Part shown: positions 1-6,228 of the stretch, in pieces
How positions within the stretch are numbered: position 1 is the first letter of the stretch
Layout of the letters: each line of letters opens with the position of its first letter
NCBI GenBank assembly: GCA_030152675.1
Contig: JASLIY010000235.1
Location: 1 to 6,835 of the forward strand
Direction of reading: 5' to 3'
DNA length: 6,835 nt
Source: Acinetobacter sp.
GTDB taxonomy: Bacteria > Pseudomonadota > Gammaproteobacteria > Pseudomonadales > Moraxellaceae
Translations under genes and position numbers: made by a program
The notes under the pieces: generated by a model
The model's input: the letters and a program-made list of their open reading frames with translations, nothing else
The model's database searches: none
What the model was told of the DNA's origin: nothing

Positions 1-1010
1 AAATATTGGGTCTGGGGCGTGATGCCACACCAGAGCAAATCAAAAAATCCTACCGTAAATTGGCACGTAAGTATCATCCTGATGTCAGCAAGGAATCTGA
101 TGCTGAAGCACAAATGCAAAGCATTAACGTCGCCTACGACACGCTCAGTAATACTGAAAAAAAACAAGCCTATGATTTTGAATTGGATCATCCACAGGGT
201 CAGCAAGACTTCTCTGGATTTTCCGGACAAGGTCGTGGACAGCAATACGGTCAACGTGGTGCGGGACAACAAGGCTTTTCTGGTTTTTCAGGACAAGGCC
301 ATGGTCAGCAACAGGGCGCCGGTTTCGAAGGTTTTGAAGATTTATTTGGTCAATTTGGTGCAGGATTTGGTGGCAGTGCACAAGACTTTAGCCAACGTCG
401 CCGCAGCCAACAACACCATGCCTACCGCGGCGAAGATCAACACGCACGTTTAGAGGTTGAAATCGACGTCGCCTATCAAGGTGCAACACAACAATTTAGT
501 TTACATATCCCAAGTTATAACGCCCAAGGTGAGGCTGAAATCCAAGCCAAAACCCTACAAGTCAAGATCCCGAAAGGCATGAAGCAAGGCCAGCAAATCC
601 GCCTCGCCAAACAGGGTCAACCCGGCATCAATGGTGGCGAGAATGGCGATTTATATATCGAAATTGTCTATCGAGAAAGTGAGCATATTCGAGTCGAAGA
701 TGCCGATGTCTACCTTGAAGTCAATGTCGCACCGTGGGAAGTGGCACTCGGCCAAGCCATTGAGCTAAATACCCCTGCTGGAAAAGTACAGGTCAATCTC
801 CCCAAATACGGCAAAACCGGCACCCAACTACGTCTCAAGGACAAAGGTATACCGGCATCAAGCTCAGCACAAACACCTGGGCATCTGTATCTACGTTTAA
901 ATATTGTTCTGCCCGCTGCAGACAGCGCAGCTCAACAACAGGCTTATCGAGACTTTGCCGAGCAGTTTGCTGATTTCCAAGCGCGCACATCATCAGGAGC
1001 ATACGCATGA
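1..1010 (+). CDS. cbpA: CbpA, DnaJ-like co-chaperone (5'-truncated by window edge)
   Basis: This is a class B J-domain protein that stimulates Hsp70 (DnaK) ATPase and presents unfolded substrates in the cytoplasm; CbpA was also described as a curved-DNA-binding, nucleoid-associated protein. The reading frame is open to the left edge (the first full codon is at position 3), so about ten N-terminal residues are missing; the TTG at position 6 is an internal leucine, not the start. Counting from that TTG: J domain about 1-58 with the essential HPD triad at 24-26; a Gly/Phe/Gln-rich linker about 62-140; C-terminal domain I about 147-222 and domain II about 225-303. There are no cysteines, so the zinc finger of true DnaJ is absent, which separates it from dnaJ. 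The block around 171-216 (YNAQGE, KTLQVKIPKG, GQPGINGGENGDLY) closely follows E. coli CbpA. The linker is longer than in E. coli and holds a duplicated 12-residue motif. The next gene is its expected partner, cbpM. Confidence 0.93.
   Translation, partial: ILGLGRDATPEQIKKSYRKLARKYHPDVSKESDAEAQMQSINVAYDTLSNTEKKQAYDFELDHPQGQQDFSGFSGQGRGQQYGQRGAGQQGFSGFSGQGHGQQQGAGFEGFEDLFGQFGAGFGGSAQDFSQRRRSQQHHAYRGEDQHARLEVEIDVAYQGATQQFSLHIPSYNAQGEAEIQAKTLQVKIPKGMKQGQQIRLAKQGQPGINGGENGDLYIEIVYRESEHIRVEDADVYLEVNVAPWEVALGQAIELNTPAGKVQVNLPKYGKTGTQLRLKDKGIPASSSAQTPGHLYLRLNIVLPAADSAAQQQAYRDFAEQFADFQARTSSGAYA
210..311 (+). repeat. Duplicated 12-residue motif in the CbpA Gly/Phe/Gln linker
   Basis: Two copies of FSGFSGQG(R/H)GQQ are encoded at 210-245 and 276-311, 66 bases (22 codons) apart and differing at one residue. 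The DNA copies differ at several third positions, so the duplication is either old or kept by selection on the protein. It lengthens the flexible linker between the J domain and the substrate-binding domains. Confidence 0.8.
995..999 (+). promoter_or_regulatory. Ribosome binding site of cbpM inside the end of cbpA
   Basis: AGGAG sits 7 bases before the overlapping ATG, within the last codons of cbpA. It fixes the cbpM start and supports coupled translation of the two proteins. Confidence 0.75.
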
Positions 1011-1351
1011 GCCAATGGCATTATCGAGAAATTGTTTGTGAAGGCTGTATCGAAGCGGAAATCGTAGATGAACATACACAACTTGATTTACAAAAATTTG
1101 CGCAAACCTGCGGACAAAGTCCAGAATGGATTTTACAATTATTAGACTTCGATATCCTACCGACACGCGCCCATCCACAGCACGGCACTGCGTCTTTGCA
1201 CTTTTCAGGTGCAGATATCGCCCGAGCACGACGCGCTTATCGACTACAGCGTGACTTTGAAGCCAGCTTGTCCGCCGTAGCGATGATGATGGAGTTGATT
1301 GATGAAGTTCAACGATTGAGGCAACAAACGAGGCATAGTCAAAACAAATAA
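1007..1351 (+). CDS. cbpM: CbpM, chaperone modulator (MerR-like fold)
   Basis: CbpM binds the J domain of CbpA and blocks its co-chaperone and DNA-binding activities in E. coli. The 114-residue product has the family layout: an N-terminal winged-helix-like part (about 27-53, FAQTCGQSPEWILQLLDFDILPT), then a stretch typical of the family (about 65-100, LHFSGADIARARRAYRL then QRDFEASLSAVAMMMELIDE), ending in an amphipathic helix with VQRLRQQ. E. coli CbpM is of similar size, about 100 residues. Its ATG overlaps the cbpA stop in an ATGA (1007-1010), and AGGAG at 995-999 lies 7 bases upstream, so the start is well fixed and the two genes should be translationally coupled. The immediate pairing with cbpA strongly supports the name; sequence identity to the E. 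coli protein looks low by eye. Confidence 0.85.
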   Translation: MSQWHYREIVCEGCIEAEIVDEHTQLDLQKFAQTCGQSPEWILQLLDFDILPTRAHPQHGTASLHFSGADIARARRAYRLQRDFEASLSAVAMMMELIDEVQRLRQQTRHSQNK

Positions 1352-1382
1352 ATACCAAATCTATTCTTTTTGTTAAATCAGG

Positions 1383-1407
1383 TGACAGGTGCTCAAACCG
1401 CCTGTCA
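1383..1407 (+). terminator. Candidate terminator or stem-loop after cbpM
   Basis: TGACAGGTG (1383-1391) pairs with CGCCTGTCA (1399-1407), giving nine pairs with one G-U and a 7-base loop. It lies 31 bases after the cbpM stop. The following sequence has only a broken T run (ATATTTTAT near 1414-1422), so a role in ending the cbpA-cbpM transcript is plausible but not secure. It could instead be a processing or stability hairpin. Confidence 0.4.
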
Positions 1408-1486
1408 TGATGGATATTTTATATGCAGTAATTTCTAACGCGTTTTTTCAGTGATGTATCCACCAACCACGAGGTGCAGTGATCAA

Positions 1487-1792
1487 ATGAACATTAAAGT
1501 CATGAATAAGAAGCTTAAAAACATGTTTCCAGAATACGGGAAACTAATGACAGAATTAAGACAGAGCAATCCGCATTTTGCCAAAATGCTTGAAGAACAT
1601 GATCTGTTAGATAAGCAAATCACCCGCTTAGAACTTAATCCTGTACATGCGATCAATGACGATATCGAGACATTGAAACGTAAGAAACTCAAATACAAAG
1701 ACCGACTTTATGCCCTATTGCAACAGGCACAACCGACGGGTTCAAGCGCACCCCATCAAGATGCTGCATATCAGTACCAAACCGAATCGTAA
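1487..1792 (+). CDS. Small DUF465 / YdcH-family protein
   Basis: This short charged, helical cytoplasmic protein belongs to the DUF465 (YdcH) family, whose function is not known. The family signature starts at MFPEYGKLMTELR and runs through an NPHFAKMLEEHDLLDKQI helix and a KRKKLKYKDRLYALLQQAQ helix, which together look like an antiparallel coiled-coil hairpin; E. coli YdcH begins MFPEY and has the same two-helix layout. The start is uncertain. ATG 1487 follows GAGGTG (1471-1476) at 10 bases and gives 101 residues. ATG 1523 begins exactly at the family start, gives 89 residues, and has only a weak AAGAAG upstream. GTG 1451 opens the frame but adds residues unlike the family. The C-terminal 20 or so residues after the second helix are polar and extend past the usual family length. 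It is the last + strand gene before the convergent corA. Confidence 0.78.
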   Translation: MNIKVMNKKLKNMFPEYGKLMTELRQSNPHFAKMLEEHDLLDKQITRLELNPVHAINDDIETLKRKKLKYKDRLYALLQQAQPTGSSAPHQDAAYQYQTES

Positions 1793-1812
1793 CAGACTGA
1801 TCTCCAAGTGAA

Positions 1813-1833
1813 TGCAGCGCAAGTATGCGTGCA
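1813..1833. terminator. Hairpin between the convergent DUF465 gene and corA
   Basis: TGCA-CGCA (1813-1816 and 1818-1821, one bulged G) pairs with TGCG-TGCA (1826-1833) around the 4-base loop AGTA. It lies in the 56-base gap between converging genes, where a shared terminator is expected. The nearest T run on the + strand (1846-1850 and on) starts 12 bases after the stem, and none follows on the - strand, so it is a weak intrinsic terminator at best. Confidence 0.35.
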
Positions 1834-1848
1834 TCCTCGGTCAACTTT

Positions 1849-3072
1849 TTATTTTGGTTTCACCATCTTGCTCACCCCTTTCATGGTGTTCTTGATCGGT
1901 TCATAGTCCATAAACCAAAATAGATTAACCCGTTGGTCTTGATGTTGCTGCGCCAGTAAATCGATCACACTTTTTTCACCGCGTCCCACCATATGACGCC
2001 GATAAAAATAATAAAGTAATAAGAGTGTCGTCAGCAGCATCAGGGCCAACATGACCCAAAAGCCATGCGGCGAATTCAACCCGGGAATGAATTCAAAATT
2101 CATACCATAAATCCCCGTCAACAAGGTCAATGGTGCAAACACTGCAGTGATGATCGCCAGAATACGCATATTCTCATTGGTCTGATTGGAAATCGCGGAA
2201 AAGTGCAGTTCAATCGCCGACTGAATCGCACTGCGAAAGCGCGTGGTGTGGGTTTGAATGCGCTCGATATGGTTGGTCAAGTCATTCATGCGCATCAACA
2301 GGATATCTTGGCGTTCTGGATTTTTTTTGGCCTTGAGATGTTGATAGTTATCAATAATTTCATCACTCAGCTCTTGGATCGCCTCGATTTGCTCTTCACA
2401 CAAATTTTCAATCTGCTGAAACGCCATATTTTCCTGCAACAACTGATTCCACTTATCAAAACGTCGATGGCCTTGTAATAAGGCTTGCTGTCAGTACTCG
2501 ACCCGCTTGGTCAGCGGCACCCGCACATCCAAATAGTCATCGATCATGCTATTGAGCATTCGCAGCGCCAAATCAATCGGTGAGGTCGCCAGCTTACGTG
2601 GTTTATTTTGCTGATCTATGTCGCGAGCAACGATGGTCTCGATCCGAGTCATAAAGTTCTCGATCGATTTATTGCCTTGTTCACGGATACTGATCAACAC
2701 GCGCGGTGTCATCACAAAACTCATCGGCGTGGTCGCCAAACCAAATAAGCTTTCGTGCTGTTCGAGCGCACTGTCTCCGATCGCGATATGATCGTCTGGG
2801 GTAATGATCTTACGAAAGATCAGCAGATCATAATCTTCCAAGGTATCAAAGGCACAGGGATGTTCTAAATTTAAAATATCGCGCACATGATATTCGTTCA
2901 ACACCAAGCCCGTCGCAGCTTCAATCTCTTGCTGCCAGACTTCTGCACGATTGACCACATCTTCGCGACAACAGTCGATCCAGATAAATTCCGGACTGCG
3001 CTCAGGATCCGCTTGCTTTTGAATAAAAGTATAGGATGCTGTTGGATGTTGAAAATAATAATAAGTTTGCAT
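1849..3072 (-). pseudogene. corA: CorA-type Mg2+/Co2+ channel, interrupted by an in-frame TGA
   Basis: CorA proteins are pentameric inner-membrane channels for magnesium and cobalt. The frame from ATG 3072 encodes the cytoplasmic N-terminal part (starting MQTYYYFQHPT, with IWIDC and LEDYDLLIFRK) and stops at TGA 2491-2493 after VPLTKRVEY. The same frame continues without a shift: QQALLQGHRRFDKWNQ, then a long helix (ENLCEEQIEAIQELSDEI), first membrane segment (ILAIITAVFAPLTLLTGIY), the GMN selectivity motif (2098-2106), a second membrane segment (FWVMLALMLLTTLLLLYYFY) and a basic tail, ending at TAA 1849. Without the TGA the product would be 407 residues. The simplest reading is TGG (Trp) changed to TGA by one transition, leaving a 193-residue soluble fragment with no membrane domain. 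The ATG at 3072 has no clear ribosome binding site; a GTG at 3123 would fall inside the pnp terminator and is less likely. A sequencing error, readthrough, or restart downstream (TTG 2442) remain possible. Confidence 0.87.
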
Positions 3073-3123
3073 AATCAATAAAATACACTTATACGTCGAG
3101 GCAACATGCTGCCATGATCGCAC

Positions 3124-3154
3124 AAAAAAAAGCCCGCATGAAGCGGACTTTTTT
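3124..3154 (-). terminator. Rho-independent terminator of pnp
   Basis: Read on the - strand, GTCCGC (3148-3143) pairs with GCGGGC (3137-3132) around the loop TTCAT, six pairs with one G-U, followed by eight T (3131-3124) and preceded by six A. It starts 36 bases after the pnp stop. It separates pnp from corA, which begins about 50 bases further on and so needs its own promoter in 3073-3123. The opposite-strand reading has a C-A mismatch, so - is the working direction. Confidence 0.88.
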
Positions 3155-3184
3155 GATCAACGAAAAGTAAAAGCGTTGTGATGC

Positions 3185-5278
3185 TTAAACCTGTTCGATG
3201 TCTTTCATGCTGAGTTTGATACGACCACGGTTGTCGACGTCTTGGACTTGTACTTTCACTTCTTGACCTTCAGTCAGAACATCAGTCACGTTAGCAACGC
3301 GTTCATTTGAAATTTGTGAAATGTGCAATAGGCCGTCAGTACCTGGCAAGATATTTACAAACGCACCGAATTCAACGATACGGATGACTTTACCCATATA
3401 GATCGTGCCTGGCTCGATCTCAGCGGTTAATGCTTGGATTTTTGCAATTGCAGCTTTGGCTGCCGCTTTGCTTTCACCAAATACGCGTACTGTACCGTTG
3501 TCTTCGATATCGATCGATGCTTTGGTTTCTTCCGTGATTTGACGAATTGTTGCACCGCCTTTACCGATCACGTCACGGATTTTGTCCGGATTGATGGTGA
3601 TCACTTCGAAAGTCGGAGCGTGCATTGAAATTTCTGGACGTGCACGTGAAAGCACTTGGTTCATTGCGTTCAAGATATGCATACGACCTGCATACGCTTG
3701 ATTCAATGCAACTTCCATGATTTCTTCGTTGATACCTTCGATTTTGATATCCATTTGAAGTGCAGTAATACCGTTGGCAGAACCCGCAACTTTAAAGTCC
3801 ATGTCGCCCAAGTGATCTTCATCACCTAAGATGTCAGACAATACTGCGAAACGCTCGCCTTCTTTCACAAGACCCATCGCGATACCCGCAACAGGTGCTT
3901 TTAATGGTACGCCCGCATCCATCAATGCCAATGAAGCACCACAAACAGATGCCATAGACGATGAACCATTAGATTCAGTGATGTCAGATACGATACGCAA
4001 TACATACGGGAAGCGATCAGGTGCAGGAAGAACCGCTTGAACACCACGGCGTGCTAGACGACCATGACCGATTTCACGACGTTTAGGACCTGTTTCACGA
4101 CCAGTTTCACCTACAGAGTATGCAGGGAAGTTGTAGTGCAACATAAACGGATCAGTTTTCGTACCGGCTAAAGTATCAACCATCAACGCATCACGGGTAT
4201 TACCCAAAGTTGCAGTTACGAGTGCCTGAGTTTCACCACGAGTAAACAATGCAGAACCGTGTGCACGATCCAATACGCCAGTTTGTACATCAAGCGCACG
4301 AACAGTCTTGCTATCACGGCCATCGATACGTGGTTTACCTGACAAGATGTTGTCACGTACGGTACGGTATTTCAGGTCTTCAAACAGTTCGTTGACTTCG
4401 TCAGCGATACCCTCTTCTGAACCTTCAGGTGCAAACTGAGCCAAAGCTTCAGCATGCAATGCATCTAAAGCGGCATAACGGTCTTGTTTCACTGCAACAG
4501 TATATGCAGCTGAAATTTTTTCTTCGAAAGCTGCTTTTAATTGCTCAAGCAAAGCTTCGTTTTTCACAGGTGCAACCCAAGTAGACTCTTTCGCGCCTGC
4601 CGCTGCAGCAAATTCTTTAATCGCTTGAATCGCGATTTGCATTTCGTCATGACCGAACAGTACAGCACCGAGCATTTGGTCTTCTGAAAGCTCTTTCGCT
4701 TCAGATTCAACCATCAACACAGCAGCTTCAGTCCCTGCAACCACAAGGTCAAGATCACTTTCTTTCAACTGTTCGTGGTTCGGGTTAAGTACGTATTCAC
4801 CGTTGATCAAACCCACGCGAGCGCCGGCGATTGGACCACGGAATGGTGTACCCGCGATTGAAAGTGCAGCAGAAGCACCCAACATCGCAGCAATATCCGC
4901 ATCCATAGTTTTGTCAGAAGACACAACCGTTGCAGTAACTTGGATTTCGTTATAGTAACCTTCAGGGAACAATGGACGAATTGGACGGTCAATCAAACGC
5001 GAGATCAAGGTTTCAGCTTCAGAAGCACGACCTTCACGCTTACCATAGCCCCCCGGAATACGGCCAGCCGCATATTGTTTTTCTTGGTAGTTCACAGTCA
5101 ATGGGAAGAAGTCTTGACCTGCTTTCGCTGTCGGTTGTGCCACAACAGCAACCAATACAGTCACACCGCCCATGGTGATGAATACAGTGTTCGCTTGACG
5201 TGCAACTCGACCTGTTTCTAAGACAACTTGATGTTGGCCAAATTGGAATTCTTTACGAATAATATTAAACATAGACAT
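3185..5278 (-). CDS. pnp: Polynucleotide phosphorylase (PNPase)
   Basis: PNPase is a trimeric 3'-5' exoribonuclease that uses phosphate to release nucleoside diphosphates, and can add 3' tails; it works in RNA turnover and in the degradosome. The 697 residues (E. coli 711) hold, in order: RNase PH domain 1 (about 12-143), the helical domain (about 146-225 and onward), RNase PH domain 2 (about 325-545) with the phosphate-binding SNGSSS (436-441) and the metal-binding [14 protein letters not shown], where D486 and D492 match the E. coli catalytic positions, KH domain (about 555-613) with GKGG at 572-575, and S1 domain (about 622-692). The RNA-channel loop usually FF(R/K)R reads Y-G-K-R at 78-81. 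The start at ATG 5278 is chosen because AGGA (5293-5290) lies 11 bases upstream; the ATG two codons later would be 17 away. The gene lies downstream of rpsO on the same strand, with a terminator between and a folded leader. The frame is intact. Confidence 0.98.
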   Translation of the reverse strand: MSMFNIIRKEFQFGQHQVVLETGRVARQANTVFITMGGVTVLVAVVAQPTAKAGQDFFPLTVNYQEKQYAAGRIPGGYGKREGRASEAETLISRLIDRPIRPLFPEGYYNEIQVTATVVSSDKTMDADIAAMLGASAALSIAGTPFRGPIAGARVGLINGEYVLNPNHEQLKESDLDLVVAGTEAAVLMVESEAKELSEDQMLGAVLFGHDEMQIAIQAIKEFAAAAGAKESTWVAPVKNEALLEQLKAAFEEKISAAYTVAVKQDRYAALDALHAEALAQFAPEGSEEGIADEVNELFEDLKYRTVRDNILSGKPRIDGRDSKTVRALDVQTGVLDRAHGSALFTRGETQALVTATLGNTRDALMVDTLAGTKTDPFMLHYNFPAYSVGETGRETGPKRREIGHGRLARRGVQAVLPAPDRFPYVLRIVSDITESNGSSSMASVCGASLALMDAGVPLKAPVAGIAMGLVKEGERFAVLSDILGDEDHLGDMDFKVAGSANGITALQMDIKIEGINEEIMEVALNQAYAGRMHILNAMNQVLSRARPEISMHAPTFEVITINPDKIRDVIGKGGATIRQITEETKASIDIEDNGTVRVFGESKAAAKAAIAKIQALTAEIEPGTIYMGKVIRIVEFGAFVNILPGTDGLLHISQISNERVANVTDVLTEGQEVKVQVQDVDNRGRIKLSMKDIEQV

Positions 5279-5289
5279 GTAGTTGTATT

Positions 5290-5346
5290 TCCTGATTTAT
5301 TCTAGTGGAGACCCCTAAGGTTTGGCATTCATGCCTGATAAATCAG
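5290..5346 (-). promoter_or_regulatory. Folded pnp mRNA leader overlapping its ribosome binding site
   Basis: On the pnp mRNA, CTGATTTAT (5346-5338) is followed 37 bases later by its perfect complement ATAAATCAG (5300-5292). The last two bases of the second arm are also the first part of the AGGA ribosome binding site (5293-5290). Between the arms sits a small GGCA-TGAA-TGCC hairpin (5334-5323). The layout resembles the E. coli pnp leader, where RNase III cuts a hairpin and PNPase then removes one strand to repress its own translation. The pairing is visible; the regulatory role is inferred. Confidence 0.45.
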
Positions 5347-5384
5347 TCCAAATGACAAAGCTTAGAAGCCGACCTCACCAGATA

Positions 5385-5411
5385 CTTTAAAAAAACACCT
5401 TTAAAAAACAC
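5385..5411. repeat. Tandem repeat of a T-rich (A-rich on +) tract
   Basis: CTTTAAAAAAACAC (5385-5398) is directly followed by CTTTAAAAAACAC (5399-5411), identical apart from one A in the run. On the - strand the right-hand copy supplies the T tract of the rpsO terminator, and the left-hand copy gives a second T run just downstream. Confidence 0.8.
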
Positions 5412-5439
5412 AAAGAAGGAGCGAACAATCGCCCCTTCT
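5403..5439 (-). terminator. Rho-independent terminator of rpsO, upstream of pnp
   Basis: On the - strand AGAAGGGGCGA (5439-5429) pairs with TCGCTCCTTCT (5424-5414), eleven pairs including one G-T, around the 4-base loop TTGT. It is followed by TTGTGTTTTTT. This is the strongest terminator-type structure in the rpsO-pnp gap and matches the position of the rpsO terminator in E. coli, where some readthrough feeds pnp. Confidence 0.85.
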
Positions 5440-5442
5440 CAA

Positions 5443-5465
5443 TGATCTAGTCAAATGCTAGATCA
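5443..5465. repeat. Perfect 8-base stem-loop between rpsO and its terminator
   Basis: TGATCTAG (5443-5450) and CTAGATCA (5458-5465) form a perfect stem with a 7-base loop. It lies 3 bases before the terminator stem on the - strand and 57 bases after the rpsO stop, with no T run of its own. It would fold in the 3' untranslated part of the rpsO mRNA and could affect its decay; the function is not shown. Confidence 0.6.
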
Positions 5466-5521
5466 ACTTCTGCTTTCAGCAATAGCACATGCATATTACG
5501 AAATTAAAAGTCTAAATCGAA

Positions 5522-5791
5522 TTAACGACGTAAACCTAGAGCAGCAATCAAATCGCTATAACGTGCTGTGTCTTTACCTTTAAGGTAATCAAGCAATTTA
5601 CGACGTTGGTTTACCATGCGGATCAAACCACGACGGCTGTGATGGTCATGTTTGTGATCTTTAAAGTGACCTTGAAGGCTGTTGATTTGAGCAGTCAATA
5701 GCGCAACTTGAACTTCTGGTGAACCTGTGTCGTTTTCTGCACGAGCAAATTTAGCAACGATTTCCGCGCGGTCTGCGATTGATAAAGCCAT
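5522..5791 (-). CDS. rpsO: 30S ribosomal protein S15
   Basis: S15 binds 16S rRNA directly and is one of the first proteins to assemble the central domain of the small subunit. The product is 89 residues, the normal length after counting Met. The family signature is complete: [15 protein letters not shown] (22-36), the basic [21 protein letters not shown] (50-70) that contacts rRNA, and the terminal LIAALGLRR. The start at ATG 5791 is supported by GGAG (5802-5799) at a 7-base distance. pnp follows on the same strand after a 243-base gap with a terminator. In E. coli S15 represses its own mRNA through a leader fold; here the leader holds short dyads (5822-5847), but I cannot match them to a known S15 site. 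No clear -35/-10 pair with normal spacing was found, although TATATT is present at 5819-5814. Confidence 0.98.
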   Translation of the reverse strand: MALSIADRAEIVAKFARAENDTGSPEVQVALLTAQINSLQGHFKDHKHDHHSRRGLIRMVNQRRKLLDYLKGKDTARYSDLIAALGLRR

Positions 5792-5798
5792 TCGATTT

Positions 5799-5802
5799 CT
5801 CC
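5799..5802 (-). promoter_or_regulatory. Ribosome binding site of rpsO
   Basis: GGAG on the - strand, 7 bases before ATG 5791. It is a clean match that fixes the S15 start. Confidence 0.75.
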
Positions 5803-5821
5803 GAGATGCTTAAAATATAAG

Positions 5822-5847
5822 ATTGATAAAAATCAATTTGATCAAAT
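5822..5847. repeat. Paired dyads upstream of rpsO
   Basis: ATTGAT-AAAA-ATCAAT (5822-5837) overlaps by two bases with the perfect 12-base palindrome ATTTGATCAAAT (5836-5847). Both lie 30-55 bases upstream of the rpsO start, where promoter or leader elements are expected. The first could fold as a 6-pair hairpin in the leader mRNA; the second looks more like a protein-binding dyad. The region is AT-rich, so chance is possible. Confidence 0.45.
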
Positions 5848-6170
5848 AACCAGATTGACTGCCGTGCATCACTACAGCATCGGCCCATTTTAAAGCAACT
5901 ACCCCAAGATTGCAAAAGATCACTTGGATATTTGCCGCACTGTCAACGACTGTGAAGTCAGGCTTTGTAAACACAGTGTATTTCTCAGAAATGAGCATCA
6001 ACAATGCTGCTTCAAGATCCTCCCCCTCCAAGATTCGCCCAATCCTGTAAGGCCCGCCCATGCACATGCCGCAACATAACTGCGGGCGGATGACACTCGG
6101 GTCCTTGGAATGATACAAATTTTATGGCATCTCGCGTCTGGCACATCATCACCGCCCCAAAACACGGACA
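5848..6170. other. GC-rich segment upstream of rpsO with no confident gene
   Basis: About 320 bases with no recognised gene or RNA. The middle (6001-6120) is about 54% G+C by hand count, above its surroundings. A - strand frame runs from TTG 6118 (or ATG 6067/6061) to TAA 5810 and ends 18 bases before the rpsO start. Its product (GRILEGEDLEAALLMLISEKYT, then hydrophobic stretches) is not a family I know, it lacks a good ribosome binding site, and it uses GGG, GAG and AGG more than the neighbouring genes. A second - strand frame (6236-6012) runs straight through a terminator and is unlikely to be real. CCGCCC (6054-6059) and GGGCGG (6084-6089) form an inverted repeat. It may be a gene remnant, acquired DNA or a structured leader. 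Confidence 0.4.
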
Positions 6171-6209
6171 TAAAAAAGCCTTGTAGTCTCTCCCAAAACT
6201 ACAAGGCTT
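6171..6209 (-). terminator. Strong rho-independent terminator downstream of recD
   Basis: On the - strand AAGCCTTGTAGT (6209-6198) pairs perfectly with ACTACAAGGCTT (6187-6176) around a 10-base loop. Six T (6177-6172, the first two within the stem) follow. It is the longest perfect stem in the window. The nearest upstream - strand gene is recD, ending 205 bases earlier, so it may end the recD transcript; it also lies directly after a promoter-like element at 6229-6258. Confidence 0.88.
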
Positions 6210-6228
6210 AGCGGCTGTAAATTTCTTC

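Noticed and set aside
993..1358. 121-codon - strand frame
   Set aside because: Antisense shadow of cbpM, which has a fixed start, a ribosome binding site and a partner gene.
1849..2442. Separate 197-residue membrane protein gene starting at TTG 2442
   Set aside because: The same frame continues upstream to the TGA with CorA-like sequence, and the TTG matches an internal leucine of the family; it is better read as the C-terminal half of an interrupted corA, although restart of translation there is not excluded.
2065..2478. 137-codon + strand frame
   Set aside because: It lies antisense to the corA membrane domain; its open length is a shadow of the corA codons and it has no family resemblance.
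3073..3123. Promoter of corA
   Set aside because: TTGCCT and TATAAG/TATTTT are present on the - strand but none are spaced 16-18 bases apart; a promoter must be near, but I cannot place it.
5350..5365. TTGTCA on the - strand as -35 of a pnp promoter
   Set aside because: It is a good -35 match, but no acceptable -10 lies 16-18 bases downstream.
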